64,000 nt of DNA from an uncultured Clostridia bacterium (GTDB taxonomy: Bacteria; Bacillota; Clostridia; Christensenellales; CAG-917). Under the pieces are notes generated by a model. That model did no database searches. It saw only the letters and a list, made by a program, of their open reading frames with translations, and was not told the DNA's origin. Positions 1 to 9,182 of the stretch are shown here, one piece after another. Each line of letters begins with the position of its first letter. Within the stretch, counting starts at the first letter, position 1. The position numbers were made by a program, and so were the translations under genes. Location: the NCBI GenBank assembly GCA_944372795.1, contig CALWAF010000001.1:1-64000 (forward strand), in the 5' to 3' direction.

Positions 1-458
1 GGGGACGTCACGCTCGGGTTTTTCGTGAAGTTGTCAAACGTGCACTTATTCAGGGCGTATTTGAGCACGATGAAACCTTTTTCGAAGACGGAATCACGCG
101 CCGCTCAGCCAAACTTGCACAGCGGGCATTTGCGCCCGCTCTTGCAAGTCGCGGCGCGCCCCGCGACCTCGCAAGCAAAACGAAACATTAAGTAGACACG
201 GGCGCAGTGCGCGCCGAGTCGCCTTCCTCTCCCCGCGAGCGATGTTCAGTGAGTACTGTTCGCCGCTTGATTATCTCTATGCGAGATTCAAACTCTATCA
301 AAAAGGACAAAAGTATATCCCGCATTTTAGGAGGACTGAACTCTTCCCGAGTGGGGGAGGAGTCCCGAAGGGGAGGAGGGGGAGCAACATTCCCCGCGAG
401 ACGGAAACTCTGTTCTCTCCTTTGAGCATGACGTTTCCTCGGCTCCTACTCCCCACCC
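1..458. other. Gene-poor left edge
   Basis: I see no convincing gene here. The + strand is open from base 1 to a TAG at 193-195, but the translation looks like no family I know and has no visible start, so it may be a chance frame or the tail of something outside the window. A GC-rich imperfect hairpin lies at 113-149 (ACTTGCA...AGCGGGC facing GCCCGCT...TGCAAGT). Bases 340-395 are purine-rich (GGGGAGGAG-type runs). A 45-codon minus-strand frame (189-325) has no ribosome site. Confidence 0.4.
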
Positions 459-582
459 TCTGACGCTGTCATTTAGATGAGATGCGCGAAAGAACCCCTG
501 CCGAGAGGCGGAGCGTACATTAGTACGTGAGCATCTACGACAGGGGTTCTGACAAAGCAGGTCGCTAAATGACAGCGTCAGA
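459..582. repeat. 124-bp nested palindrome
   Basis: The arms 459-476 and 565-582 are perfect 18-bp inverted repeats. Inside them, 491-500 pairs with 541-550 (AGAACCCCTG/CAGGGGTTCT), and 514-518 pairs with 523-527 around an ATTA loop. All three stems share one centre (520.5). They are separated by non-pairing segments of equal length on each side: 14 nt and 14 nt, then 13 nt and 13 nt. The right arm overlaps the stop codon of the isomerase gene that ends at 578. There is no T-tract, so it is not a simple terminator. It could be a MITE-like relic, a palindromic intergenic repeat or a structured 3' end. Confidence 0.8.
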
Positions 583-1378
583 AGTGGAATTTTTTCATAT
601 AATAGGCATAATGAGCAAACACTATCCCCGCATCTTCCAGCTCTTTGTTCCAGCGCTTGACCCACTCGAGGGTGTAGTAGCCGGGGTACTCGTTGTAGCG
701 GAGGGTCTCGATGGCTTCTTTGACGGGGACGTCGCCGTAGCCCATCATGCGATAGGACACTTTGCCCTTTTCGATGACGCTGTCTTTGAGGTGGACGTAT
801 TTTATCTTGCCGCCGAGGTTGCGAACGGTGGCTGCAATGCTCTCGTCGTTGAAGCGGTAGGGATGATGCACGTCCCAGAGCGCGCCGCCGCCCTCTCCCA
901 CCTCGTCCAAGAAGCGGGAAAGCAAAGCGGTGTCAACGAAGAGCCCGTTGGTCTCGATGAGGGGGGTGACGCCGCTGCCTGCGGCATAGCGCACCACTTC
1001 TTCGTACTGCGTCTTGCACAGCTCGATGTCGCCGCCGTCGAAATAGGGCTTGTCGGTGGACATAACGCGGACGAACTCCGCACCCACCTTTGCCGCGAGA
1101 TCGATGTAAGCCTTCGCCTCATCGACGCTCTTGCCTTTTGCGGAGTGGTCGGCAAGCGCCGCACCCGACGTCAGACAGGCGATCTTGATGCCCGTGCGAT
1201 CCAAGAGCTCTTTGGTGCGGGGGAAGTCCTCCGTGAGCTCTTTCATGGCAGGAGCGCTGATCTCACCGCCGATGCCTCTTATCTCGATCGCGGAATATCC
1301 CAGATCTTTTGCGGCGGACACAATGTCGCCGAAGCGCCAATCCGGGCAGCCTATCGTGGAAAAACAAAGTTTCATCAT
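578..1378 (-). CDS. TIM-barrel sugar phosphate isomerase/epimerase family protein
   Basis: This 266-residue protein belongs to the xylose-isomerase-like TIM-barrel superfamily (AP_endonuc_2 fold). It opens with KLCFSTIGCPDW, as expected for the first strand, and carries barrel-strand signatures such as FVRVMSTDKPYFDGG, the metal-site-like LIETNG, LWDVHHPYR and YVHLKDS. These match IolE/hydroxypyruvate-isomerase relatives that bind a divalent metal and isomerise or epimerise small sugars. The start at 1378 has AAGGAGG six bases upstream; a second ATG follows directly. It is the last gene of a minus-strand group 12 nt downstream of the CoA ligase, and its stop lies inside the 459-582 palindrome. 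The substrate cannot be read from sequence. Confidence 0.85.
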   Translation of the reverse strand: MMKLCFSTIGCPDWRFGDIVSAAKDLGYSAIEIRGIGGEISAPAMKELTEDFPRTKELLDRTGIKIACLTSGAALADHSAKGKSVDEAKAYIDLAAKVGAEFVRVMSTDKPYFDGGDIELCKTQYEEVVRYAAGSGVTPLIETNGLFVDTALLSRFLDEVGEGGGALWDVHHPYRFNDESIAATVRNLGGKIKYVHLKDSVIEKGKVSYRMMGYGDVPVKEAIETLRYNEYPGYYTLEWVKRWNKELEDAGIVFAHYAYYMKKFHF

Positions 1379-1389
1379 GTTCCGCCTCC

Positions 1390-3051
1390 TTATGCGGTCT
1401 CGATGTTCGCCGCATCCTGAAGTTTCAGGATCTCGATCGCCTCTTCGCGCAGCTTGAATTTCTGGATCTTTCCGCTCGCCGTGACGGGGAACGCGTCCAT
1501 AAAGCGCACGTAGCTGGGCACTTTGTGTCTTGCCATATGAGATTTGACGAGGTCTTTGACCTCCTGTTCGGTCATGGTCTCGCCCTTTTTCAGGATGATG
1601 CAAGCCATGATCTCTTCGCCGTACTGTTTGCTGGGCACGCCGATGACCTGCACGTCGCTGATCTTGTCGCAGGTGTAGAGGAACTCCTCCAGCTCCTTGG
1701 GATATATGTTCTCGCCGCCGCGGATGATCATATCCTTGATCCTGCCCACGACTTTGTAGTAGCCCTCTTCGTCCACCGTGCAGAGGTCGCCCGTATGCAG
1801 CCAACCGTCCTCGTCGATGGCTTGTTTGGTGGCTTCGGGCATCTTGTAGTAGCCCTTCATGATGTTGTAGCCGCGTGCGAGGAACTCACCGGGAGTGCCG
1901 ACGGGCACCTCGAGATTGGTCTCGGGGTCAACGATCTTGCACTCCACGCCCGGGAACGCCCTGCCCACCGTCGCGACGCGCTTCTCGAGAGAATCCGTCG
2001 TAGTGGTCATGGTGCAGCCGGGGGACGCCTCGGTCTGACCGAAGACGATGACGATGTCGCGCATATTCATCTTGTCCACCACCTTTTTCATCACTTCGAT
2101 GGGGCAAGGCGAACCCGCCATGATGCCCGTACGCAGCGACGAGAAGTCGAATTTGTCGAAGTCGTGGTGTTCGAGCATGGCGATGAACATCGTGGGTACG
2201 CCGTGCACCGCGGTGCATTTTGCCGTGCTTATGGCGTTCATGACGGGCACGGGGCTGTATGCCTCAACGGGCACCATCGTCGTGCCGTGCGTGACGCAAG
2301 CCATGGTGGCGAGCACCAGCCCGAAGCAATGGAAGAAAGGCACCACTATGCACAGCTTGTCCTCCTTGGTGAAAGCCATGCCGTCGCCTATGGTGTTGCC
2401 GTTGTTGACGATGTTGTAGTGCGTGAGCATGACGCCCTTGGGGAAACCCGTCGTGCCCGAGGTGTACTGCATATTGATCACGTCGTGGCAGTCGAGCTCA
2501 GCCTCGCGCGCTTTGAGCACGTCGTCGGAGACGCTCTCCCCCATCTTCATCAGCTTGTCGAAGCTCATCATGCCCTGCGGAGCTTGTCCGTCCGCGAAGA
2601 TGATGCGCTCAAGGTATGGCAGCGCGGGATGGGACACCTTGCCGTCCGTCGCCGTCTTTATCTCGGGGATGAGCTCGTTCACGATCTCGACGTAATTGCT
2701 GTCCTTGAAGCCGCCCATCATGACGAGCACCTTGGTGTCCGACTGGGTGAGCAGATATTCAAGCTCGAAAATCTTATAGTTGGTGTTGACCGTAACAAGT
2801 ATGGCGCCGCACTTTGCCGCTCCGAAGAGGGTGAGCAGCCACTCGGGGATGTTGGTCGCCCAGATGGCGACTTTGTCGCCCTTCTTGACGCCGAGGGAGA
2901 TGAGTCCCTTTGCCACCTTGTCGGTGTCCTCGTCAAATTCGCGCCATGTGCGGCGATAATCTCTGGTGGTGTATTCCACCGCCGTTCTTTCGGGTATGTC
3001 GCGGGCGAGACCGTTGATGATCTGCCCCAAAGTTTTTTCGATGATCTGCAT
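1390..3051 (-). CDS. AMP-forming acyl-CoA ligase (fatty acyl-CoA synthetase-like)
   Basis: This 553-residue member of the ANL superfamily activates a carboxylic acid with ATP to an acyl-adenylate and transfers it to CoA. The phosphate loop YTSGTTGFPKGV is at 196-207. GQTEASPG (motif with the adenine-side residues), GWLHTGDL (the Asp binds the ribose), GRIKDMIIRGGENIYP and the catalytic lysine motif TASGKIQKFKLRE near the C-terminus are all present, so the enzyme looks intact and of normal length. The overall pattern is closest to medium/long-chain fatty acyl-CoA synthetases; the exact acid is unknown. AAAGGAG lies just before the ATG. The RluA gene is 12 nt upstream, consistent with cotranscription. 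Confidence 0.93.
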   Translation of the reverse strand: MQIIEKTLGQIINGLARDIPERTAVEYTTRDYRRTWREFDEDTDKVAKGLISLGVKKGDKVAIWATNIPEWLLTLFGAAKCGAILVTVNTNYKIFELEYLLTQSDTKVLVMMGGFKDSNYVEIVNELIPEIKTATDGKVSHPALPYLERIIFADGQAPQGMMSFDKLMKMGESVSDDVLKAREAELDCHDVINMQYTSGTTGFPKGVMLTHYNIVNNGNTIGDGMAFTKEDKLCIVVPFFHCFGLVLATMACVTHGTTMVPVEAYSPVPVMNAISTAKCTAVHGVPTMFIAMLEHHDFDKFDFSSLRTGIMAGSPCPIEVMKKVVDKMNMRDIVIVFGQTEASPGCTMTTTTDSLEKRVATVGRAFPGVECKIVDPETNLEVPVGTPGEFLARGYNIMKGYYKMPEATKQAIDEDGWLHTGDLCTVDEEGYYKVVGRIKDMIIRGGENIYPKELEEFLYTCDKISDVQVIGVPSKQYGEEIMACIILKKGETMTEQEVKDLVKSHMARHKVPSYVRFMDAFPVTASGKIQKFKLREEAIEILKLQDAANIETA

Positions 3052-3063
3052 AAAACTCCTTTG

Positions 3064-3783
3064 TCATGCGTTCTTGATGTTGATCCCGAGATACTGATCG
3101 ATGTCGAAGAGCTTCCACGGGAGCGTTTCGGGCGGATAGACCCTGAAGTCCATTGTCTTGCCTCCTACGGGGTGGGCAAACCGAAGTTCGGCAGCCCACA
3201 GGCATAGCGGGAGTTTCATGCGTTCGCCGTGCCCGTAGCGTGCGTCCCCCAAGATGGGAGTGCCGTTTGCCGCAAGCTGCACCCTGATCTGATGTCCTCT
3301 GCCCGTCATGAGGTTGACGAGGAGCAGACTGACGTTGTTTGCCTTGTCGTAAGCGAGCTGTTTGTAATCAAGCTCCGCATACTTGGCGCCATCCGTAAGC
3401 TCGGGCACCATTTTTACCATGTTCTGTTCCGGGAACTTTTTCAGCCAGCAGCGGAGCTTGTCCGCCTTGAAGCGCGGCTGCCCTTCGACGACGGCGAGAT
3501 ACTTCTTTTCCACCTCGCCGTTGCGGATCGCCTCCGACAGTCTGGACGCCGCCTTGGACGTCTTGGCAAACACCATCACGCCTCCCGTCGGACGGTCCAG
3601 CCTGTGCACGAGCCCGAGATAGGCGTCGCCCGGCTTCCCGTACTTTTCCACGAGGTAACTTTTGAGCATGGTGAGCATATCGGGGTCCCCCGATTCGTCC
3701 GCCTGCACGGGCACTCCGTACGGCTTGACGACCACCAGCAAGTGATTGTCCTCGAAGAGAATTTTCAAATCTTTGTAATCCAT
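3064..3783 (-). CDS. RluA-family pseudouridine synthase
   Basis: A 239-residue RNA pseudouridine synthase that converts uridine to pseudouridine in rRNA or tRNA. The catalytic block HRLDRPTGGVMVFAKT (about residues 63-78) contains the invariant Asp. There is no N-terminal S4 domain, so it is a short form like RluA/RluC catalytic-only members. EDNHLLVVVKPYGVPVQ is the typical beginning of the fold. There is no Shine-Dalgarno. Instead TTGACA (3814-3819), a 17-nt spacer and TAAAAA (3791-3796) lie 7 nt before the ATG, so the mRNA may be leaderless. The target site is unknown. Confidence 0.93.
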   Translation of the reverse strand: MDYKDLKILFEDNHLLVVVKPYGVPVQADESGDPDMLTMLKSYLVEKYGKPGDAYLGLVHRLDRPTGGVMVFAKTSKAASRLSEAIRNGEVEKKYLAVVEGQPRFKADKLRCWLKKFPEQNMVKMVPELTDGAKYAELDYKQLAYDKANNVSLLLVNLMTGRGHQIRVQLAANGTPILGDARYGHGERMKLPLCLWAAELRFAHPVGGKTMDFRVYPPETLPWKLFDIDQYLGINIKNA

Positions 3784-3790
3784 AACTTCG

Positions 3791-3819
3791 TTTTTATCTT
3801 ACCGTTTTGTATGTGTCAA
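3791..3819 (-). promoter_or_regulatory. Promoter directly abutting the RluA start codon
   Basis: TTGACA at 3814-3819, 17-nt spacer, TAAAAA at 3791-3796. The ATG at 3783 begins 7 nt past the -10 element, so the transcript would have a leader of at most one base. No ribosome binding site is visible. Confidence 0.6.
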
Positions 3820-3845
3820 GTGTTTTTTCCGTCGTTTCGACACTT

Positions 3846-4706
3846 TCAGGCGTCAAACTCCGCAAACGCCGTGCACCCCTGCGGAAGGACGAGTCCCTCT
3901 TCGGTGGCGAGCCCTATCTCGTCGGAGTCTATGCGCGCGCGGCCAGAAAGAGCAAGGCGGAGTATGTTCGCCATGACGCCCGGCTGCAAGCCCGTGGTGT
4001 AGGAGTTCAGACAGACGAACAACGGGTCGTCCGTGAGCACCTTTGCCACCAGCTCCGCAAGGTCGCTTATGCCTTCCTCGATCTTCCACTTCTCGCCGTT
4101 CGGTCCCCTGCCGAAGCTGGGGGGATCGAGTATGACGGCATCGTATCTGCGTCCTCTGCGCAACTCACGCTGCGTGAACTTGAAGCAGTCGTCCACGATG
4201 TAGCGCATATGCGAGCCGTCCAATCCCGAGAGCCTGACGTTCTCTCCCGCACGTTCCACCATGGCTTTCGCGCCGTCGACGTGGCACACATCGGCGCCCG
4301 CCGCGATGCAGGCGACGGAGGCAGCGCCAGTATATCCGAAGAGGTTGAGCACGCTTATCCTGCGTCCGGCGCCCTTTATCAGAGCGCCCATCCTGTCCCA
4401 ATTCACCGCCTGTTCGGGGAAGAGACCGGTGTGCTTGAAGCCCATGAGTTTGAGTTTGAAGCGCAGCTCCCGCCAGCCTATTACGAAGTCTTCGGGGACG
4501 GGAGAGTTGAACACCCATCTGCCGCCGCCCGAGGACGAACGCTCGTATACGGCGTCTATCCCGTCAAAAGAGCGGAGAGGTTTCTTCGCGCGCCAAATGA
4601 CTTGCGGATCGGGGCGCAGGAGAACGAAGTTCCCCCACCTCTCCAGCTTTTCGCCGTCGCCGGTGGCGATGACGGCGTAGTCCTTCCAATCGGGCGCGAT
4701 CCTCAT
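3846..4706 (-). CDS. Class I SAM-dependent methyltransferase (RlmI-like)
   Basis: This 286-residue protein has the Rossmann methyltransferase signatures LNLFGYTGAASVACIAAGA (SAM-binding motif I), a VDGAKAMVERAGENV motif for the ribose, and ILDPPSFGRG (DPP-type motif IV). This pattern is shared with the RlmI/RlmK rRNA methyltransferases that act on 23S rRNA. It lacks an obvious N-terminal PUA domain, so the precise target is open. The start codon lies one base after the ileS stop, which suggests translational coupling within the operon ileS-methyltransferase. Confidence 0.85.
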   Translation of the reverse strand: MRIAPDWKDYAVIATGDGEKLERWGNFVLLRPDPQVIWRAKKPLRSFDGIDAVYERSSSGGGRWVFNSPVPEDFVIGWRELRFKLKLMGFKHTGLFPEQAVNWDRMGALIKGAGRRISVLNLFGYTGAASVACIAAGADVCHVDGAKAMVERAGENVRLSGLDGSHMRYIVDDCFKFTQRELRRGRRYDAVILDPPSFGRGPNGEKWKIEEGISDLAELVAKVLTDDPLFVCLNSYTTGLQPGVMANILRLALSGRARIDSDEIGLATEEGLVLPQGCTAFAEFDA

Positions 4707-4707
4707 C

Positions 4708-7700
4708 TCAACCCACTCTCTTCACGGACAGGGTGACCTTGTCGCCGTTGATGTCGAGTTCCTTGGCGTAGCCGTCGATGACCGCCGAGAGCTTGTCGCA
4801 CAGCACGTCTTTTGCGAAACCGCCCTTTTCCAGCACTTTGAGGGCGACGCCTTCCGCGCGGTAACCCACCTCGATGTGGTCGGTGACCTCGAATCCCGCC
4901 TCTTTGCGCATGGTCTGGATCTTGCTGACGATCTCCCTCTCCGCGCCTTCGAAGACGAGCTCGTCGTCAAGGGTGGTGTCCAGCGCGACGGTGGTCTCGC
5001 CGTCCGATTCGGAGGAGAAACCTTCCCTGCTCTTCACCGAGATGAGTAGGTCGTCCTCGGTGAGGTCTATCTTTCTGCCGTCGGCTTCCGTGGTGTAGGT
5101 GCCCGCACTCCTGACGGCTGCGACTATCTCATCGGCATGCTCTGCGAGGATCTGTCGTATCTTGCCGAGCAACGCGCCGAACTTGGGACCCAGCGTCTTG
5201 AGCTGGGGCTTCAGCTCATAGCTGATGAACTTGCCGCTGTCGGAAGAGATCTGCACGTCTTTGACGTTCAGCTCGTCCTCGACGAGGGCTTTCAGGGTGG
5301 CGGACAGCTCCTTCTTGCCGTTGTAGATGAGGCGGCGCAGAGGCTGACGATTCTTGATGCCCGCAAGGTTCCTTGCGGCTCTGCCCAACATGACGACGGC
5401 GAGCACGTCCTTCATTCCCTCTTCGAGCACGGGGTCGATGAGGCTCTCGTCCGCCACGGGGAAGTCGCACAGATGCACGCTTTCGGGCGCGTCCTTATAA
5501 AAGGGCGTCACGAGGTTGCGGTACATATTCTCCGCCATGAAGGGGACGTAGGGCGCGATGACCTTGGTGAGGGTGGAAAGCACGGTGTAAAGAGTGGTGT
5601 AAGCCGCCTCTTTGTCCGCATTCATGCCCTCTCCCCAGAAGCGGTCGCGGCAGCGACGGACGTACCAGTTGGAGAGGTCGTCCACGAACTGCCCTATCGC
5701 ACGGGCGGTCTCGGTGATCTTATATTCGGCGAGCCCTTCGTCCACATACTTGACCAGCGTGTTGAGCCCGCTCAATATCCACCTGTCCATGACGGTGAGC
5801 TTCTGATCCTCGAGCTTATGCAGAGAAGGATCGAATTTGTCTATCTCGGCGTACAGCACGAAGAAGGCGTAGGTGTTCCACAGCGTACCCATGAACTTGC
5901 GCTGGGATTCGCTGACGTTCTCCGCAGAAAAGCGGGAAGGCAGCCACGGCGCGGAGGAGGTGTAGAAATACCACCTCGTGGCGTCGGCGCCCTGCTTGTC
6001 AAGCACGCTGAAGGGATCGACGACGTTGCCCTTGTGTTTGCTCATCTTCACGCCGTCCTTGTCGTTGACGTGGCCGAGGACGATGCAGTTGCGGAAGGGA
6101 GAACATCCGAACAGCGTCGTGGACACGGCAAGCAGAGTGTAGAACCACCCTCTCGTCTGATCCACCGCCTCCGAGATGAAGTCCGCGGGGAAAGTTTCCT
6201 CGAATATCTCCTTGTTCTCGAAGGGATAATGCCACTGCGCAAAGGGCATGGATCCGCTGTCGAACCAGCAGTCCAGCACTTCGGGGGTGCGGATCATCTC
6301 GCCGCCGCACTCGCAGCTCCACTTCACCTCGTCGATGTATGGACGATGCAGCTCGATGTCCTCTTTGAGCCCGCCCATCTTTTTAAGCTCCTCACGAGAG
6401 CCGATGACGTGGATCTTGCCGCACTTGTTGCACACCCAGATGGGCAGCGGAGTGCCCCAATATCTTTCGCGGGAGATGCCCCAGTCGATGACGTTTTCGA
6501 GGAAGTTGCCCATCCTGCCCGTGCCGATGGTAGGAGGCATCCAATTGACGGAAGCGTTGGACGCGAGCAGCTGTTCCTTGACCGCCGTCACTTTGATGAA
6601 CCACGAGCTTCTGGCGTAATAGAGCAAGGGAGTGTCGCAGCGCCAGCAGAAGGGATAGCTGTGCGTGAACATCAGCTCCTTGAAGAGTTTGCCCTCCTCT
6701 TTCAGCCTTTCGATGATGAGCTTGTCTGCGTCTTTTGCGAACACGCCTTTTAGGTCGTAGGCGGCATCGACAAAACGGCCTCTGCCGTCCACCATCTGCA
6801 CGAAAGGCAGACCGTAGTGCTTGCCGACGTTGCTGTCGTCCTCGCCGAACGCGGGTGCGATGTGAACGACGCCCGTGCCGTCCGTGAGAGTGACATAGCC
6901 GTCGCAGGTGACGTAATACGCCTTCTCCTTCGCTCCCGTTTCGTAGTCGAACAGGGGCTCGTATTCGGTGTATTCGTAGTCCTTGCCCTTCTTCACGGAG
7001 AGCTTCTCGAACTCGTCCTCTTTAAACAGACTGCCGATGAGGGCGTCCGCCATGATATAGCGCTCGTCGCCCACCTTTATCTCGGCGTAATCCTCTGCGG
7101 GATTGACGCAGAGCGCCACGTTGCTGGGAAGCGTCCACGGCGTGGTCGTCCAAGCGAGGAAATAGGTGTCCGCGCTCCCCTTCACTCTGAATTTGACGAA
7201 GATCGACTTTTCTTCGACGTCCTTATAGCCCTGCGCCACCTCGTGGGAGGAAAGCGCCGTGCCGCAGCGGGGGCAGTAAGGCACGATCTTATAGCCCTTG
7301 TAAAGCAGACCTTTGTCCGCCATTTGTTTGAGCGCCCACCACACCGACTCGATGTACTTGTCGTCATAAGTGATATAGGGGTCCTTCATATCCGCCCAAT
7401 AGCCGATGCGGTCGGACATGACTTCCCACTCGTGCTTATACTTCCACACCGACTCCTTGCACTTCTTGATGAAGGGCTCGATGCCGTACTTTTCTATCTC
7501 CTGCTTGCCGTCGATGCCCAGCAGCTTCTCCACCTCGAGCTCCACGGGCAGACCGTGGGTGTCCCAGCCCGCCTTTCTGCGGACGTAAAAGCCCTTCATC
7601 GTCTTATAGCGCGGGATGATGTCCTTCATAACGCGCGTGAGGATGTGCCCGATGTGGGGTTTGCCGTTGGCGGTGGGAGGACCGTCATAGAAGTTGAAAC

Positions 7701-7818
7701 TCTTGCCGCCTTTGTTCTTTTCGACGCTCTTTTCGAAGATCTCGTTCTCTTTCCAGAATGCGAGCACCTCTTTTTCGCGCTCGACAAAATTCAGAGAAGT
7801 GTCAACGGGTTTGTACAT
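4708..7818 (-). CDS. ileS: Isoleucyl-tRNA synthetase
   Basis: A 1036-residue class I aminoacyl-tRNA synthetase that charges tRNA-Ile. It has the HIGH motif in GKPHIGHIL near residue 57, the KMSKHKGN loop in the middle, an editing insert between them and an anticodon-binding C-terminal half. The length and the opening MYKPVDTSLNFVEREKEVL match the longer eukaryote-like IleRS type (type 2) common in anaerobic clostridia, rather than the shorter Bacillus type of about 920 residues. Type 2 enzymes are often naturally insensitive to mupirocin; that is family knowledge, not shown here. The start has AGAGG upstream. Confidence 0.97.
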   Translation of the reverse strand: MYKPVDTSLNFVEREKEVLAFWKENEIFEKSVEKNKGGKSFNFYDGPPTANGKPHIGHILTRVMKDIIPRYKTMKGFYVRRKAGWDTHGLPVELEVEKLLGIDGKQEIEKYGIEPFIKKCKESVWKYKHEWEVMSDRIGYWADMKDPYITYDDKYIESVWWALKQMADKGLLYKGYKIVPYCPRCGTALSSHEVAQGYKDVEEKSIFVKFRVKGSADTYFLAWTTTPWTLPSNVALCVNPAEDYAEIKVGDERYIMADALIGSLFKEDEFEKLSVKKGKDYEYTEYEPLFDYETGAKEKAYYVTCDGYVTLTDGTGVVHIAPAFGEDDSNVGKHYGLPFVQMVDGRGRFVDAAYDLKGVFAKDADKLIIERLKEEGKLFKELMFTHSYPFCWRCDTPLLYYARSSWFIKVTAVKEQLLASNASVNWMPPTIGTGRMGNFLENVIDWGISRERYWGTPLPIWVCNKCGKIHVIGSREELKKMGGLKEDIELHRPYIDEVKWSCECGGEMIRTPEVLDCWFDSGSMPFAQWHYPFENKEIFEETFPADFISEAVDQTRGWFYTLLAVSTTLFGCSPFRNCIVLGHVNDKDGVKMSKHKGNVVDPFSVLDKQGADATRWYFYTSSAPWLPSRFSAENVSESQRKFMGTLWNTYAFFVLYAEIDKFDPSLHKLEDQKLTVMDRWILSGLNTLVKYVDEGLAEYKITETARAIGQFVDDLSNWYVRRCRDRFWGEGMNADKEAAYTTLYTVLSTLTKVIAPYVPFMAENMYRNLVTPFYKDAPESVHLCDFPVADESLIDPVLEEGMKDVLAVVMLGRAARNLAGIKNRQPLRRLIYNGKKELSATLKALVEDELNVKDVQISSDSGKFISYELKPQLKTLGPKFGALLGKIRQILAEHADEIVAAVRSAGTYTTEADGRKIDLTEDDLLISVKSREGFSSESDGETTVALDTTLDDELVFEGAEREIVSKIQTMRKEAGFEVTDHIEVGYRAEGVALKVLEKGGFAKDVLCDKLSAVIDGYAKELDINGDKVTLSVKRVG

Positions 7819-7921
7819 TAGCTGCCTCTTATTACAATAAAATTACGGAAATTATAACTTAATAAGCATAAAATTGCAACCGAATCGCACCTCATTTTCC
7901 CCGAAAAGTGCTCATCTACGG

Positions 7922-7949
7922 TTGACAATTCCCGTCGTTATGCTAAAAT
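7922..7949 (+). promoter_or_regulatory. Promoter of tRNA-Gly
   Basis: TTGACA at 7922-7927, 16-nt spacer, TAAAAT at 7944-7949, about 40 nt before the tRNA. Confidence 0.7.
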
Positions 7950-7990
7950 ACGTTTGTCGCTCTTCCTCGGGTGACGCCCGTGCGGTGCTT

Positions 7991-8064
7991 GCGAATGTAG
8001 TTTAATGGTAAAACAGCAGCTTCCCAAGCTGCGGTCGAGGGTTCGATTCCCTTCATTCGCTCCA
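7991..8064 (+). tRNA. tRNA-Gly (CCC)
   Basis: A cloverleaf with acceptor stem GCGAATG/CATTCGC, D-arm TTTAATGGTAAAA, anticodon stem GCAGC/GCTGC with loop TTCCCAA (anticodon CCC) and T-loop GGTTCGATTCC. CCA is encoded at 8062-8064. It reads GGG codons. Confidence 0.96.
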
Positions 8065-8074
8065 CGCTCATGAT

Positions 8075-8117
8075 AAACGCCGAGATCCCCACTGTTTAGT
8101 AGGATTTCGGCGTTTTT
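8075..8117 (+). terminator. Rho-independent terminator after tRNA-Gly
   Basis: A 14-bp stem 8075-8088/8102-8115 with a single G-T pair, followed by a run of T. Confidence 0.85.
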
Positions 8118-8233
8118 CGTTGCCTTTTCAGTCGCATCGCTTCCCGCATCTTTCCCGCCCTTTGTGACAATTCCCGTGACATAAACCGCCGTTATCCGCC
8201 CTCTTTCATCATGTGCTTCTCGCGGGCGCTTCG

Positions 8234-8262
8234 TTGACATCGGATAAGTTTGGCTTTATCCT
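8234..8262 (+). promoter_or_regulatory. Promoter abutting the ABC ATPase start
   Basis: TTGACA (8234-8239), 17 nt, TATCCT (8257-8262). The ATG begins after only 6 further bases, placing the predicted transcription start at the A of ATG. No Shine-Dalgarno is present. Confidence 0.7.
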
Positions 8263-8268
8263 AAAACC

Positions 8269-9174
8269 ATGTGCGAAAACGACATCGCCGTGGCGACTCA
8301 CGGCTTGACCAAAAAATACGGCGGAGTGAAACGCGTCGATGACGTGTCGCTCTCGGTGCGGCGGGGAGAGATCTTCGGGCTCATCGGCAAGAACGGCGCG
8401 GGCAAGACCACTCTCATCCGCATGATACTGGGCATCGCATCCCCTTCGTCGGGCAGCGTGGAGATAGGAGGCATGTCCTCCCCCGCCGCGCTTGCGGAAG
8501 AGCGCAGGAAAGTGGGCGCGCTCATCGAGCAGCCCGCGTTCTACCCTCGCATGACGGCGGCGGGCAACCTCAAAGCGTATTCCCTCGCCGTAGGCGCGCA
8601 CGGATGCGACATCCCCGCTCTCCTCTCCCTCGTAGGACTGGAGGACACGGGGAAAAAGACGGTGCGCAACTTCTCCCTCGGCATGAAACAGCGCCTCGCC
8701 ATCGCCATGGCGCTCATAGGCGACCCGGAGATACTCTTCCTCGATGAGCCCGTCAACGGACTCGACCCGACGGGCATACTGCAGGTGCGCGAACTGATCC
8801 GACGTCTTAACGAAGAGCGCGGCACCACGGTCGTCATCTCCTCACACCTGCTCGGAGAGCTGGGACGCGTCGCCACCGCGTACGGCGTCATGCGCGAGGG
8901 AAAGCTGGTGTGTCAGGTGCGCGGCAGCGAGCTTGAGGAACTCTCCCGCCCATTCATCAAAGTCGTGGTCGCAGAGCCCGAGCGCGCCGCAGTCGCACTG
9001 AAAGACGGTTTCGCCGAAGGGACTTATTCCCTTCGCGGCAGCACGGTGAAGATATACTCTCCCCCGTCCGACCTTCCGCGCATAGGCGTTTTCTTCGCCG
9101 AGCGCGGCATCGCGGTGGTGCAGCTCTCCGCCGAGCGCGGGGATCTGGAATCCGCATTCATCGACATGCTGTAG
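8269..9174 (+). CDS. ABC transporter ATP-binding protein
   Basis: A 301-residue ABC ATPase that powers a two-gene ABC-2 type exporter. Walker A GKNGAGKTT is at about 40-48, the signature NFSLGMKQR is near 130, and Walker B ILFLDEPVNGLDP and the switch-loop SSHLLGEL follow. The C-terminal ~80 residues are the accessory domain typical of the CcmA/bacitracin/lantibiotic-immunity group (DrrA-like). The membrane partner starts 8 nt downstream. The likely role is export or immunity against a peptide or lipid-like compound; the substrate is unknown. The gene appears to be translated from a leaderless mRNA. Confidence 0.93.
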   Translation: MCENDIAVATHGLTKKYGGVKRVDDVSLSVRRGEIFGLIGKNGAGKTTLIRMILGIASPSSGSVEIGGMSSPAALAEERRKVGALIEQPAFYPRMTAAGNLKAYSLAVGAHGCDIPALLSLVGLEDTGKKTVRNFSLGMKQRLAIAMALIGDPEILFLDEPVNGLDPTGILQVRELIRRLNEERGTTVVISSHLLGELGRVATAYGVMREGKLVCQVRGSELEELSRPFIKVVVAEPERAAVALKDGFAEGTYSLRGSTVKIYSPPSDLPRIGVFFAERGIAVVQLSAERGDLESAFIDML

Positions 9175-9182
9175 GAGGCGCT

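Noticed and set aside
1-195. Truncated + strand coding region at the left edge
   Set aside because: Open, but without recognisable protein features and with an internal hairpin; support is too weak to call a gene.
1309-3207. 632-codon open frame on the + strand
   Set aside because: It lies antisense to the intact acyl-CoA ligase, has His/Asp/Val-rich shadow composition and matches no family. Many such frames occur opposite GC-rich genes here.
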